This document shows, one piece after another, positions 54,452 through 63,606 of a DNA stretch of 64,000 bases (the first letter of the stretch is position 1; the number at the start of each line of letters is the position of its first letter). This stretch comes from Gramella sp. MT6 (GTDB taxonomy: Bacteria; Bacteroidota; Bacteroidia; Flavobacteriales; Flavobacteriaceae), in assembly GCF_019357415.1 (NCBI RefSeq), contig NZ_CP048410.1, positions 1,955,001-2,019,000 on the forward strand, in the 5' to 3' direction. The position numbers were made by a program, and so were the translations under genes. The notes under the pieces are model-generated. The model had not been told where the DNA came from. It ran no database searches and saw nothing but the letters and a program-made list of their open reading frames with translations.

Positions 54452-56176
54452 ATGCAAATTAAAGCAATCAAGAAAAGTCTGTTTTTTAGTCTGTTCATAT
54501 TTAGTGGGGTCCTATATGCCCAGGATCCTATTGGAAGCGAAAAAGTAACCGTTGTTAAACCATATACGCCTTCGGTAAGAGATGCAAATAAGATCAGGGA
54601 GACACCCAGCAGAAATGATTCGGTAAGCCTTCAGAAGAAGCCGGTGCAATATTCAATATTTTCGGTTCCGGTAGCTTCTACATTTACTCCGGCGAAAGGT
54701 AGAGCCACTACTGTAGAAAGAGAAAGGCCGCCAAAGGTGTATGACAATTATGCTACACTTGGATTTGGTAATTATTCAAATGTCCTTGCAGAATTCTATT
54801 CCAATCTGGAAATAGACAGAAGCAGTAATTTCGGCATTTTTCTTACCCATAATTCTTCCCAGGGAGGGATAGAAGAGGTGCGGCTGGATGATAAGTTCTA
54901 TGATACTGAGCTTAACCTGAATTATAATATGAGAAATCGTGATCTTTCCTGGTTGGCCGAGGTAGGAGCAGAGCACCAGTTATTTAACTGGTATGGTCTG
55001 CCTGAAACTGTTGCGGTTAGCGATGCTGAACTTGCCAGATTAGACCCGGCTCAAAATTATTATTCTGTATACCTGGGGAGCGAAGTAGAATTATATGATT
55101 CCTTCTTTGATAGTGCAAAAGCACGTTTTCGCCATTCCGGTGATGCTTATAGCACTGCTGAAAATCATTTTAATGCCGAAGGTCTGTTCGAAGTTGAGAT
55201 CGGAGAGGAATTGATATCAACCAAAATTAAGGCTGATATCGTAAATGGCGTTTTTGACAGAGGCTACGATGAGAATAATGGCTACGATTATACATTTATG
55301 AATTTTAGTGCTGCACCAAGTTTGATAATTTTAAGAGATGATCTTAGTATAAATCTTGGAGTGAATTTCGTATACGGAATGGACGTGGAGGAGAGCGATG
55401 GTAGTTTTTATATCTATCCGCAGGTGTCTGCCAGTTACAGGCTTGCCGGTGATTATTTTACCGCCTATGCGGGTGTAGATGGAGATCTGCAGCAAAATAC
55501 CTATTATAACTTCTATCAGCAGAACCCATATGTTTCTCCAACTTTAATGATCAAGCCTACAGATAGTGAGTATAAAGGATATCTTGGAGGTAAAGGTAAA
55601 CTGAGTAATGCCGTGTCTTATAATGCCAGGGCAAGCTATCAATCGCAATTCAATAAAGCGCTGTTCAAGAGAAATTATGAGGCGGCTACTTTAGAAGGCG
55701 AGCCTTATACTTATGGAAATAGTTTTGACGTAGTTTATGATGATGTAAATACGCTTTCATTCTATGCGGAATTGAATGTTGATGTAAACCGAAATTTCAG
55801 ATTGGGTATAGACGGGGAGTTCTTCGATTATAGTACCGATGAACAGGCAGAAGCCTGGAACCTTCCAACTATGAAGGCCAGCCTGAATGCCGATTATCAG
55901 ATCACTGAAAAATGGTATACCGGAGCGAACCTATTTTATGTTGGAGAACGTAAAGATGAAAACAGGTCTATCAGCTTAGTTTTTGATGATCCTGTCGTGA
56001 CCCTGGATAGCTATTTCGATGCGAATGCACATTTAGGATATCGTTTTAATGATAGATTATCTGCTTTTGTAAAAGGAAGTAACCTTCTGGATAACAATTA
56101 CCAGAAGTGGCTGGATTACGATGTGCAGGGAATCCAGGTACTTGCCGGTGCCACATATAAATTCGACTGGGATTAA
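54452..56176 (+). CDS. TonB-receptor-like outer-membrane barrel without a plug
   Basis: The 574-residue protein has a signal peptide ending LYAQD and a Pro-rich linker (VVKPYTPSVRDANKIRETPS). About 480 residues of barrel strands follow, with C-terminal LSAFVKGSNLLDNNYQKWLDYDVQGIQVLAGATYKFDW. The final strands match TonB-dependent receptors, but there is no N-terminal plug domain. Co-transcription with the large TPR protein suggests a joint role. Confidence 0.78.
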   Translation: MQIKAIKKSLFFSLFIFSGVLYAQDPIGSEKVTVVKPYTPSVRDANKIRETPSRNDSVSLQKKPVQYSIFSVPVASTFTPAKGRATTVERERPPKVYDNYATLGFGNYSNVLAEFYSNLEIDRSSNFGIFLTHNSSQGGIEEVRLDDKFYDTELNLNYNMRNRDLSWLAEVGAEHQLFNWYGLPETVAVSDAELARLDPAQNYYSVYLGSEVELYDSFFDSAKARFRHSGDAYSTAENHFNAEGLFEVEIGEELISTKIKADIVNGVFDRGYDENNGYDYTFMNFSAAPSLIILRDDLSINLGVNFVYGMDVEESDGSFYIYPQVSASYRLAGDYFTAYAGVDGDLQQNTYYNFYQQNPYVSPTLMIKPTDSEYKGYLGGKGKLSNAVSYNARASYQSQFNKALFKRNYEAATLEGEPYTYGNSFDVVYDDVNTLSFYAELNVDVNRNFRLGIDGEFFDYSTDEQAEAWNLPTMKASLNADYQITEKWYTGANLFYVGERKDENRSISLVFDDPVVTLDSYFDANAHLGYRFNDRLSAFVKGSNLLDNNYQKWLDYDVQGIQVLAGATYKFDWD

Positions 56177-56192
56177 TAGAGATAAACTGAAT

Positions 56193-56227
56193 AAAAAAAC
56201 CGGGCTAATTTTAGCCCGGTTTTTTTT
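56193..56227. terminator. Strong bidirectional terminator
   Basis: AAAAAAACCGGGCTAA and TTAGCCCGGTTTTTTT form a long perfect stem with a two-base loop, between convergent genes. Confidence 0.9.
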
Positions 56228-56325
56228 GTCTTTATACAGCTGAAGGAAATCGTTCTAAAAGTAATACCTCTTAATCCTATTTTCGCTAAGCAGGCGTTGA
56301 CGGATATTTCTGAAGAATTATCCTG

Positions 56326-57726
56326 TTAATTTTTAGCTGAATTAGTTATAGATGGTTTCAGCTCTGAAACCTTTAAAACCTTATTCTTTGTAACCACTGC
56401 ATTGATAGATTCAAGATTTTCAATACTTTCCATAGGATTTTCAGAAAGTATAATAAGATCTCCAACTCTTCCTTTATCCACTTTTACATATAAATGTTGC
56501 AGGTCAAAGAATCTTGGGCCGTTCTTGATAGAGGTAAGTAGTGCTTCCTGTGAATTTAGCCCGGCATCAACTAATGCTTTAAGTTCCTGATGTAAGGATT
56601 TTCCGGGATAAACAAAGGAGTTATAGGGGCCGCAATCTGATCCCGCCAGTATCCTTATTCCTGAATCATACATGGGTCTGATCATTTTATGAAAAACATC
56701 CTCGGTATAATCGCGCATACTGGAACCTGATTCTTTTGCCCGTTTAGCAGACATGATCCTGCCCTGGTACGTTTCCTGAATTCCCGGGCCAATAAAATCA
56801 AGCAATTCATCTCTACTATGATCTGCGTCTGCCAGCTCTTGCAATACTTCGCCAATGTATAGGGTTGGAGTGACATAGAATTCTGCTTCTGCAAGTTCAT
56901 CAAAAACTAATTCAGCCACAGAATCATTATAGGTTTGGGCAAGAGGAATGATCATAGAATAACCGGATTTCACCTTTTCTATACTATCCTTCTTTCCCGA
57001 TGTGGCTTTCATTACATAATAAAGATGTTCATTTCCATCCAGACCAAATTTTACGGCTTCGGTCACATCTGCAGCCATGGGCATGTGCCCGGTTACTTTC
57101 ATCTTTCTTTTTTCCGCCTCTTTAATGATCTCGTGATACATCTCTTTGGTGATACTACCATCGTAAATTTTAACGTAGTCGGCATTCATCTTTTCAAGAG
57201 AATCCAGAGCCATCTGAACATCATCTTCAGTACTTACAGAAATTGACCCAGGCCAAGCCGGATTTTCGCCATCCAGTTTGGGGCCGGAAGAAAATATTCG
57301 CGGACCTTCCAGCTCTCCGTTTTCTATCTGTTCTTTCCACTTGAACACAGATTCACTGATATCTCCGCCTGCATCTCGTACGGTAGTAATGCCGTATTTC
57401 AGAAAAAGCGGTAACAGATCCTTGTTTTCAGAAATCAGGGTATCGCCACCTCTAAAGTGTACATGATTATCCCACAGCCCAGGCATCACGAAATTACCCC
57501 TGGCATCATAGACTTCAGTAGCATTGAAATCGTCACTGTTCCGCATGGTTTTTACCGCAATAATGGTATCATTTCGAATTGCTACAAACCTGTTTGGCCA
57601 TTTTTTGTTTTGCTCTATATCCAGAACCGTAGCATTTGTAATAAGAAGATCCACCTCTTCTGGTTCTGAATTACAGGAAATCAGGCATATCAAAAAGGAA
57701 AGAGCAAGCAGGAAAATTCGATTCAT
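56326..57726 (-). CDS. Amidohydrolase-family lipoprotein
   Basis: The 466-residue protein has a lipoprotein signal (LICLISCNSEP) and the amidohydrolase TIM barrel: MPGLWDNHVHFRGGD near 82-96 (metal-binding HxH), YGITTVRDAGG near 112-122, KVTGHMPM near 200-207, NEHLYY near 218-223 and AGSDCGPYNS near 340-349. Such enzymes cleave amide or C-N bonds of peptides, imides or related compounds. The substrate is not identifiable. It is divergent from another amidohydrolase gene. Confidence 0.88.
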   Translation of the reverse strand: MNRIFLLALSFLICLISCNSEPEEVDLLITNATVLDIEQNKKWPNRFVAIRNDTIIAVKTMRNSDDFNATEVYDARGNFVMPGLWDNHVHFRGGDTLISENKDLLPLFLKYGITTVRDAGGDISESVFKWKEQIENGELEGPRIFSSGPKLDGENPAWPGSISVSTEDDVQMALDSLEKMNADYVKIYDGSITKEMYHEIIKEAEKRKMKVTGHMPMAADVTEAVKFGLDGNEHLYYVMKATSGKKDSIEKVKSGYSMIIPLAQTYNDSVAELVFDELAEAEFYVTPTLYIGEVLQELADADHSRDELLDFIGPGIQETYQGRIMSAKRAKESGSSMRDYTEDVFHKMIRPMYDSGIRILAGSDCGPYNSFVYPGKSLHQELKALVDAGLNSQEALLTSIKNGPRFFDLQHLYVKVDKGRVGDLIILSENPMESIENLESINAVVTKNKVLKVSELKPSITNSAKN

Positions 57727-57874
57727 AGATTTCTGAATTTGGAGATTTATGATTTTAAAAGTATCAATTTTAATTCAAATCGAACATCTATTTTGAACGC
57801 TGAAATATTCAAAACTCCTTATATAGAATAGCTTTCTTAATTCCTTTCTTTATTTTTAGGCAAAATTCTTTTAA

Positions 57875-59506
57875 ATGAAAAAATTATCCGGATTACTATT
57901 ATTAGCCATTTTAATGGTGAGCTGTGGCTCAAATAAAGAAAAAGCAGATCTGCTTATCTATAATGCGAAAGTCTATACGGTAGATGACAATTTTAGCGAA
58001 GTAGAAGCTTTTGTAGTGAAAGATGGAAAATTCCTGGAAACAGGTACTTCTGAAGCGCTAAGAGATAAATACGAATATTCAGAAAGTATAAATGCTGAAG
58101 AAAAAGCAGTTTATCCAGGCTTTATCGATGGGCATGCCCATTTTTATGGTTTAGGAATGCAACAACAGCGGGTAGACCTTACCGGGACCAAGAGTTTTGA
58201 TGAGGTAGTGGTGAGAATTGTTGAGTTTCAACAAAAGAATGGGGTAGATTTCATCGTGGGTAGAGGATGGGATCAGAATGACTGGGAGATCAAGGAATTT
58301 CCGGCGAAGGACACCCTTGATGATCTTTTTCCCGATACGCCGGTAGCTATTACCAGAATAGATGGACACGCCATGCTCGTAAACCAGGCCGCTTTGAATA
58401 AAGCAAATATTACTACCGAAACAGAATTTGAAGGGGGTGATATAGAGCAGAAGAACGGTGAACTTACCGGAATTTTGGTGGATAACCCAATGCTGAAAAT
58501 AGAAAAGATCACCGATGATCTTGATATGGAAACTCAAATTAAGGCCTTGAAAGACGCCCAGGAGATCTGTTTTGGTTATGGCCTTACTACGGTGGTTGAT
58601 GCTGGAATCGATAAGCAGGTCATCGAATTGATGGACAGCCTTAATGAATCTGATGAGTTAAAGATCAGGATCTATGCGATGGTAAGTAACACTAAGGAAA
58701 ATCTTGATTTTTTCTTGGAGAAGGGACCTTATAAAACAGACAGGTTGAACGTAAGATCGGTTAAATTCTATGGTGACGGGGCCTTAGGTTCCAGGGGAGC
58801 AGCTTTGAAAAAAGAATATTCAGATAGACCAGATCATTTTGGAGCTTTACTTTCACCGGTTTCAGAATTCAAAGCTACTGCCGAACGTATCGCGAAGTCC
58901 GAATTTCAGATGAATACTCATGCCATTGGCGATTCTGCCAATTACCTGGTGTTGAAAACCTACGATTCCCTTATTGGGGATGCTGAAGACCGCAGGTGGA
59001 GAGTGGAGCACTCGCAGGTGATAGATTCGGCAGATTTTAAATATTTCAGTAAGAATATTATCCCTTCTATACAGCCAACTCATGCTACCAGTGATATGTA
59101 CTGGGCTGAAGACAGGCTGGGATCTGATAGGATAAAAGGGGCCTATGCTTTTAAAAAGCTTCTTGACCAGGCTGGCATAGTTGCTCTTGGTACAGATTTT
59201 CCGGTGGAAGAGGTGAATCCTTTTTTAACTTTTTACGCGGCAGTAGATCGCCAGGATACAGAGAATTATCCTGAAGAAGGTTTTATGAAAGATCAGGCGT
59301 TAAGCCGGGAAGAAACATTAAAAGGTATGACCATCTGGGCTGCCTTTGCAAATTTTGAAGAAAAAGAAAAAGGAAGTATAGAGCCTGGTAAATTCGCAGA
59401 TTTTATTATTCTGGACAGAGATATTATGAAGGTTGAAATAGACAGCGTCCCAGATACAAAGGTCACCTCAACTTTTGTGAATGGTGAGCAGGTCTATAAA
59501 AATTAA
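57875..59506 (+). CDS. YtcJ-like amidohydrolase lipoprotein
   Basis: The 543-residue protein has a lipoprotein signal ([10 protein letters not shown]) and YtcJ/AIM1-type amidohydrolase features: [14 protein letters not shown] near 72-85, [52 protein letters not shown] and [13 protein letters not shown]. The metal ligands appear intact. It is transcribed away from the amidohydrolase at 56326, so the pair may share a control region in the 148-bp gap. Substrate unknown. Confidence 0.9.
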   Translation: MKKLSGLLLLAILMVSCGSNKEKADLLIYNAKVYTVDDNFSEVEAFVVKDGKFLETGTSEALRDKYEYSESINAEEKAVYPGFIDGHAHFYGLGMQQQRVDLTGTKSFDEVVVRIVEFQQKNGVDFIVGRGWDQNDWEIKEFPAKDTLDDLFPDTPVAITRIDGHAMLVNQAALNKANITTETEFEGGDIEQKNGELTGILVDNPMLKIEKITDDLDMETQIKALKDAQEICFGYGLTTVVDAGIDKQVIELMDSLNESDELKIRIYAMVSNTKENLDFFLEKGPYKTDRLNVRSVKFYGDGALGSRGAALKKEYSDRPDHFGALLSPVSEFKATAERIAKSEFQMNTHAIGDSANYLVLKTYDSLIGDAEDRRWRVEHSQVIDSADFKYFSKNIIPSIQPTHATSDMYWAEDRLGSDRIKGAYAFKKLLDQAGIVALGTDFPVEEVNPFLTFYAAVDRQDTENYPEEGFMKDQALSREETLKGMTIWAAFANFEEKEKGSIEPGKFADFIILDRDIMKVEIDSVPDTKVTSTFVNGEQVYKN

Positions 59507-59512
59507 ACTGGG

Positions 59513-59520
59513 TATCTTTG
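59513..59520 (+). promoter_or_regulatory. -7 promoter box deciding the PPIase start
   Basis: TATCTTTG matches TAnnTTTG and overlaps an in-frame TTG at 59518. Transcription would begin after that TTG, so the ATG at 59542 is the likely start codon. Confidence 0.55.
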
Positions 59521-59541
59521 CACTCATCAAAAATTAAAAAA

Positions 59542-60474
59542 ATGAACGACGGATTATATGCTAAATTTCATACTACCAAAGGAGAGATCCTGGTAGAACT
59601 GGAATACGAAAAAACACCGGGAACTGTAGGAAACTTTGTAGGCCTGGCAGAAGGTAAAATAGAGAATGACCCTAAAGAAAAAGGAGAACCTTATTACGAC
59701 GGATTGAAATTTCACCGCGTGATTCCCGATTTTATGATTCAGGGAGGTGATCCACAGGGAACCGGAGCCGGTGGCCCGGGATACCAATTCGACGATGAGA
59801 TCCACCCGGAATTAAAGCATGATGCCCCTGGAAAACTTTCTATGGCTAATGCCGGTCCTGGAACCAATGGTAGCCAGTTCTTTATTACTCATGTGGAAAC
59901 TCCATGGTTAGACGGGAAACATACTGTTTTTGGAAATGTAGTGGAAGGCCAGGAGATTGTAGACAAGATCCAGCAAGGGGACAAACTGGAAAAAGTAGAG
60001 ATCATTCGCGAAGGAAGTGATGCTGAAAATTTTGACGCTGTACAGGCCTTTGCAGATTTTAATGCTGAAAAAGTAAAAAAAGAAGCTGAAGCAAAACAAA
60101 AAGCAGAAGCTGAAGTTGATAAACTGGCAGCAGGCTTTGAAAAAACCAAAAGCGGACTTCGTTATAAACTTATCCAGAAAGGTGACGGTAAGAAAGCTGA
60201 AAAAGGAAAGAATGTTTCAGTTCATTACAAAGGTCAGTTGGCAGATGGTACTGTTTTCGATTCTTCTTACAAGAGAAACAAACCTCTGGAATTCCCGGTT
60301 GGAGTAGGTCATGTTATCCCGGGCTGGGATGAAGGTATCCAATTACTTCATGTAGGTGATAAAGCGAGAATGGTAATTCCATCTCATCTGGCGTATGGTG
60401 AAAGAGGCGCAGGCGGAGTGATCCCACCAAACGCGATCCTAATTTTCGATGTAGAATTAATGGATGCAAAATAG
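59542..60474 (+). CDS. Cyclophilin-FKBP fusion peptidyl-prolyl isomerase
   Basis: From the ATG at 59542 the protein has 310 residues and no signal peptide. Residues 5-150 are a cyclophilin domain ([15 protein letters not shown] at 57-71, [22 protein letters not shown] at 110-131). Residues 160-195 form a charged Ala/Glu/Lys helix. Residues 198-310 are an FKBP domain ([60 protein letters not shown]). Both active sites look intact, so this is a cytoplasmic dual-family immunophilin, a type reported in Flavobacterium. It probably acts as a folding catalyst with two linked isomerase activities. Confidence 0.92.
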   Translation: MNDGLYAKFHTTKGEILVELEYEKTPGTVGNFVGLAEGKIENDPKEKGEPYYDGLKFHRVIPDFMIQGGDPQGTGAGGPGYQFDDEIHPELKHDAPGKLSMANAGPGTNGSQFFITHVETPWLDGKHTVFGNVVEGQEIVDKIQQGDKLEKVEIIREGSDAENFDAVQAFADFNAEKVKKEAEAKQKAEAEVDKLAAGFEKTKSGLRYKLIQKGDGKKAEKGKNVSVHYKGQLADGTVFDSSYKRNKPLEFPVGVGHVIPGWDEGIQLLHVGDKARMVIPSHLAYGERGAGGVIPPNAILIFDVELMDAK

Positions 60475-60570
60475 TCTCTATACCTGGGTTTTGAAATGTT
60501 GAAACAATTACAGCATTAATACTCAAACGAGATTTATTTTTACGGCTTTAAACCTATAATATATTGATAA

Positions 60571-60599
60571 AACGCGCTGGAATCTCAGCGAGTTTTTTT
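60571..60599 (+). terminator. Terminator before the YfiT-like gene
   Basis: AACGCGCTGG and CAGCGAGTT form a short stem ending in a T-run, 96 bases after the PPIase stop and just upstream of the next start codon at 60610. Confidence 0.6.
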
Positions 60600-60609
60600 A
60601 TTTTTAGAA

Positions 60610-61155
60610 ATGACTACAGATGATTTAGAAGCATTAAAATATCCAATCGGGAAGGATGAGATTCCGGAAGAAATAACTTCGGTCGAGATCAATGAATGGA
60701 TCGATGATATTAGTGAATTGCCTCAGAAGTTGAAAGAGGATGTAAATAAGATTACCAAGAAGCAGCTGGATACTCCTTATCGCCCTGAAGGCTGGACCTT
60801 GAAGCAATTAATACATCATATCGCCGATAGTCATATGAGTGCTTTTCTCCGCTTTAAATGGGCGCTAACAGAAGATGAGCCTACAATAAAAGCTTATGAT
60901 GAAAAGGCTTTTGCAGAGCTTTATGATTCCAGGCTTGCTCCCGTAGAGATATCCCTTGATTTTATAAGTGCACTCCATGGGAAATGGGTGATCCTCTTAG
61001 AGAACATGAGTACAGATGATTTTGATAAAACTTTTGTGCATTCGGAAACCGGCCAGAGGTATACCTTAAAAGAAAGCCTTGGGCATTATTCCTGGCATGG
61101 CAGGCATCATTATGCGCATATGCATAATTTATTGAAAAGAAAAGGCTGGTTATAA
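60610..61155 (+). CDS. DinB-fold YfiT-like protein (putative thiol transferase)
   Basis: The 181-residue protein fits the YfiT/BstA subgroup of DinB-fold metalloenzymes, with PYRPEGWTLKQLIHHIADSHMSAFLRFKWALTE near 56-88 and HYSWHGRHHYAHMHNLL near 157-173 supplying the metal-binding histidines. In Bacillus, YfiT-like proteins transfer bacillithiol to electrophiles. The thiol used here is unknown. Confidence 0.85.
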   Translation: MTTDDLEALKYPIGKDEIPEEITSVEINEWIDDISELPQKLKEDVNKITKKQLDTPYRPEGWTLKQLIHHIADSHMSAFLRFKWALTEDEPTIKAYDEKAFAELYDSRLAPVEISLDFISALHGKWVILLENMSTDDFDKTFVHSETGQRYTLKESLGHYSWHGRHHYAHMHNLLKRKGWL

Positions 61156-61166
61156 TACCAGCCTTT
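61141..61166. terminator. Bidirectional terminator at the end of the YfiT-like gene
   Basis: AAAGGCTGGT and ACCAGCCTTT form a perfect 10-bp stem with a six-base loop, overlapping the stop codon of the YfiT-like gene and facing the convergent peroxiredoxin gene. Confidence 0.8.
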
Positions 61167-61179
61167 ATAATAGATCTAA

Positions 61180-61824
61180 TTATTTTTTTAGTTCCGGTTC
61201 AGGAGTCATTCGTAAATATGGTTTTATCTCCTTGTATCCTTTCGGGAACATTTTATCTGCTTCTTCATTACTAACAGATGGGCTAATCACTACATCTTCA
61301 CCATGTTTCCAGTTAGCCGGTGTAGCTACTTTGTTGTAAGCGGTTAGCTGAAGAGAATCTATTACTCTTAATAACTCATCAAAATTCCTACCGGTACTTG
61401 CTGGATAGGTTAAGGTCATTTTAATGGTCTTATCTGGCGCGATGACAAATACAGATCTTACGGTAAGAGTATCATCGGCTTTTGGATGGATCATTCCGTA
61501 TAGATCAGAAACCTTTCTGTCTTCATCGGCGATGATAGGGAAATTAACCGTGGTATTTTGAGTTTCATTAATATCCTTGATCCAGCCTTTATGTGATTCC
61601 AGGCCATCGACACTAAGTGCCATAACCTTTACATCGCGTTTTTCGAATTCAGATTTATAATTGGCAACTGTACCTAGTTCTGTTGTACAAACAGGAGTGT
61701 AATCTGCCGGATGCGAAAAAAGTATCCCCCAGCTATTCCCAAGGTAATCGTAGAAATTGATTTTTCCTTCTGAGGTTTCAGCGTCAAAGTTTGGGGCTTT
61801 GTCTCCTAATTTCAAATCACTCAT
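61180..61824 (-). CDS. 1-Cys (Prx6-type) peroxiredoxin
   Basis: I use the ATG at 61824 (MSDLKLGDKAPNF), the usual N-terminus, over an ATG two codons upstream. The 214-residue protein has the peroxidatic site FSHPADYTPVCTTELG (Cys near 45) and the long C-terminal extension of Prx6-type enzymes (TPANWKHGEDVVISPSVSNEEADKMFPKGYKEIKPYLR). It reduces hydrogen peroxide and organic peroxides. No resolving cysteine is apparent, consistent with the 1-Cys group. Confidence 0.93.
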   Translation of the reverse strand: MSDLKLGDKAPNFDAETSEGKINFYDYLGNSWGILFSHPADYTPVCTTELGTVANYKSEFEKRDVKVMALSVDGLESHKGWIKDINETQNTTVNFPIIADEDRKVSDLYGMIHPKADDTLTVRSVFVIAPDKTIKMTLTYPASTGRNFDELLRVIDSLQLTAYNKVATPANWKHGEDVVISPSVSNEEADKMFPKGYKEIKPYLRMTPEPELKK

Positions 61825-61924
61825 AATCAATATATTTTGTTTAATTAATAATTAAAACCTATTAAATCTATAGGTTTATAAATTTAAAGAAAATAATAGC
61901 CCAAAAATGCAAGATTCAGTTAAA

Positions 61925-62482
61925 TTAATCCTTCCATTTTATATTACACCCAATACTGGGTTTTTGGTTCTCAGCAACCTTCCGGTTATTCAGTACTGCG
62001 TCCATAGCTTCTCTAAGATCTCTCCCGTTCGGGTGAATTCCATTTCCCGGCCGGCTTTCATCTAACTGGCCGTGGTATATAAGTTTGAGTTCATCATCAA
62101 AAAGGTAGAAATCTGGGGTGCAGGCGGCATCATAAGCTTTGGCGATCTCCTGGGTTCCGTCAAAAAGATAAGGAAAGGAATACTGATGTTTGGCAGCATG
62201 CTCTTTCATCATTTCTGGACTGTCTTGTGGATATTTTGAAACATCGTTGCTCATGATTCCGGCGAAACCGAAGCCAAGCTGCCTGTACTCATTAGCGATA
62301 TGCACGATCTCTTCATTCACATGCTTCACAAAAGGGCAGTGGTTACAAATGAACATTATGACCGTGCCTTTCTCTCCCTTTATTTCGTCCAGGGTGATAA
62401 GGTGATCCGTGATGGTGTCCATCAACTTAAAATCGGGAGCTTTAGTTCCCAGGGCGATCATATTTGAAGGGGTAAGTGACAT
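61925..62482 (-). CDS. Thioredoxin-like AhpC/TSA-family protein
   Basis: The 185-residue protein has a redoxin fold with FICNHCPFVKHVNEEIVHIA near 49-68 (a CNHC motif where thioredoxins have CxxC), GIMSNDVSKYPQDSPEMMKEHA near 76-97 and YHGQLDESRPGNG near 136-148. It belongs to a widespread group annotated as thioredoxin-family protein. The electron donor and substrate are unknown. Confidence 0.85.
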   Translation of the reverse strand: MSLTPSNMIALGTKAPDFKLMDTITDHLITLDEIKGEKGTVIMFICNHCPFVKHVNEEIVHIANEYRQLGFGFAGIMSNDVSKYPQDSPEMMKEHAAKHQYSFPYLFDGTQEIAKAYDAACTPDFYLFDDELKLIYHGQLDESRPGNGIHPNGRDLREAMDAVLNNRKVAENQKPSIGCNIKWKD

Positions 62483-62547
62483 CTTTTTCTTTAAAATTAA
62501 TTATTAATGCTGAATATTAGCTAATTTGAAGCCCTTAAAATAGAAAG

Positions 62548-62886
62548 ATGAAAGAGATCGATTGGAATGATTTTGAAAAGGTAGAAATGAGAGTGGGAAC
62601 TATTATTTCTGCTGAAGATTTTCCGGAAGCCAGAAATCCAGCTTATAAACTTACCATAGATTTTGGAGAAGATTTAGGGCAGAAAAGGTCTTCTGCTCAA
62701 ATTACCAGGAGATATACCAGGGAGGAATTGCCAGGTAGACAGATCATTGCCGTGGTAAATTTTCCGGTGAAAAGAATAGCCGGATTTAAAAGTGAATGCC
62801 TGGTGCTTGGAGTTCCTGGCGATAATAAAGATGTTGTCTTGCTTTCTCCAGATCAAAAAATGCCTAATGGATCTGTGATCGCTTAA
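62548..62886 (+). CDS. csaA: tRNA-binding-domain protein CsaA
   Basis: The 112-residue protein is one EMAP/CsaA oligonucleotide-binding fold: WNDFEKVEMRVGTIISAEDFPEARNPAYKLTIDFGEDLG, then SSAQITRRYT and NFPVKRIAGFKSECLVLGV. CsaA binds tRNA and has been linked to protein export as a chaperone in Bacillus. Its last bases overlap the convergent trkA gene by four. Confidence 0.92.
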   Translation: MKEIDWNDFEKVEMRVGTIISAEDFPEARNPAYKLTIDFGEDLGQKRSSAQITRRYTREELPGRQIIAVVNFPVKRIAGFKSECLVLGVPGDNKDVVLLSPDQKMPNGSVIA

Positions 62887-63596
62887 CCAAGATCTCCTTC
62901 TTTAAATTTTTTATGCTCCTCCAGTAGTCTTTTGATGTTCTTATTGTGACCGTATAATACCATAATATCATCTTTATAAAGTACCGTATTGGCACTTGCT
63001 ACTCCATTCACAGAAGCTTTTTCTGTTTTAGCCCCCAGTTCATTCTTGGATGGCGAAACATTCATAGTGGTGAGAATTATGATATCAAACTGGTCTTTGA
63101 TATTTAATTCTTTAATGGTTTTCTCATGGTATTCCTCAGGGATCTTGGTTTCGACAATACTGAAATCGCTATCGATCTCAAAGCTGTCTACAACTCCTTC
63201 CAGGTTCAGTTTTTGAGCCCAGCGGTCGGCAGTTTCCTGTTCTGGATGAATAACTTCATCTACTCCCATAGTTTGCAGTACGGTTCTTTGAAGTGGATCT
63301 ACGGCACGGCTAATTAGCCTTTTTACTTTCATTTGTTTCATAAGGGCAGCTGCCATGATATTGGCACCTTTATCTTCTCCGATACCTATGATGACGATAT
63401 CTGTATCATCCAGGGGAAGATTCTTAACCGCTTCAATATCTGTTGCGTCCAGGCTTATCGCGTGAGTGATCTTTTCTTTAATCGCTTCGACCTTACTCAT
63501 GCTAATGTCCACGCCAATAACTTCATTCCCCATCTCGGCCAGTTTTTCTGCAATTGAAGCTCCAAAAGCTCCCAGTCCCACAACTATATACTTCAT
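62883..63596 (-). CDS. trkA: Potassium uptake regulator TrkA/KtrA
   Basis: The 237-residue protein has an RCK N-terminal Rossmann domain (IVVGLGAFGASIAEKLAEMGNEVIGVD, about 3-29, then DDTDIVIIGIGEDKGANIMAAALMKQM) and an RCK-C domain in the last 100 residues. It forms a ring under the membrane channel and gates it in response to nucleotides. It lies ten bases after the stop of the partial channel gene, on the same strand. Confidence 0.93.
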   Translation of the reverse strand: MKYIVVGLGAFGASIAEKLAEMGNEVIGVDISMSKVEAIKEKITHAISLDATDIEAVKNLPLDDTDIVIIGIGEDKGANIMAAALMKQMKVKRLISRAVDPLQRTVLQTMGVDEVIHPEQETADRWAQKLNLEGVVDSFEIDSDFSIVETKIPEEYHEKTIKELNIKDQFDIIILTTMNVSPSKNELGAKTEKASVNGVASANTVLYKDDIMVLYGHNKNIKRLLEEHKKFKEGDLG

Positions 63597-63606
63597 AATA
63601 CTTTGT

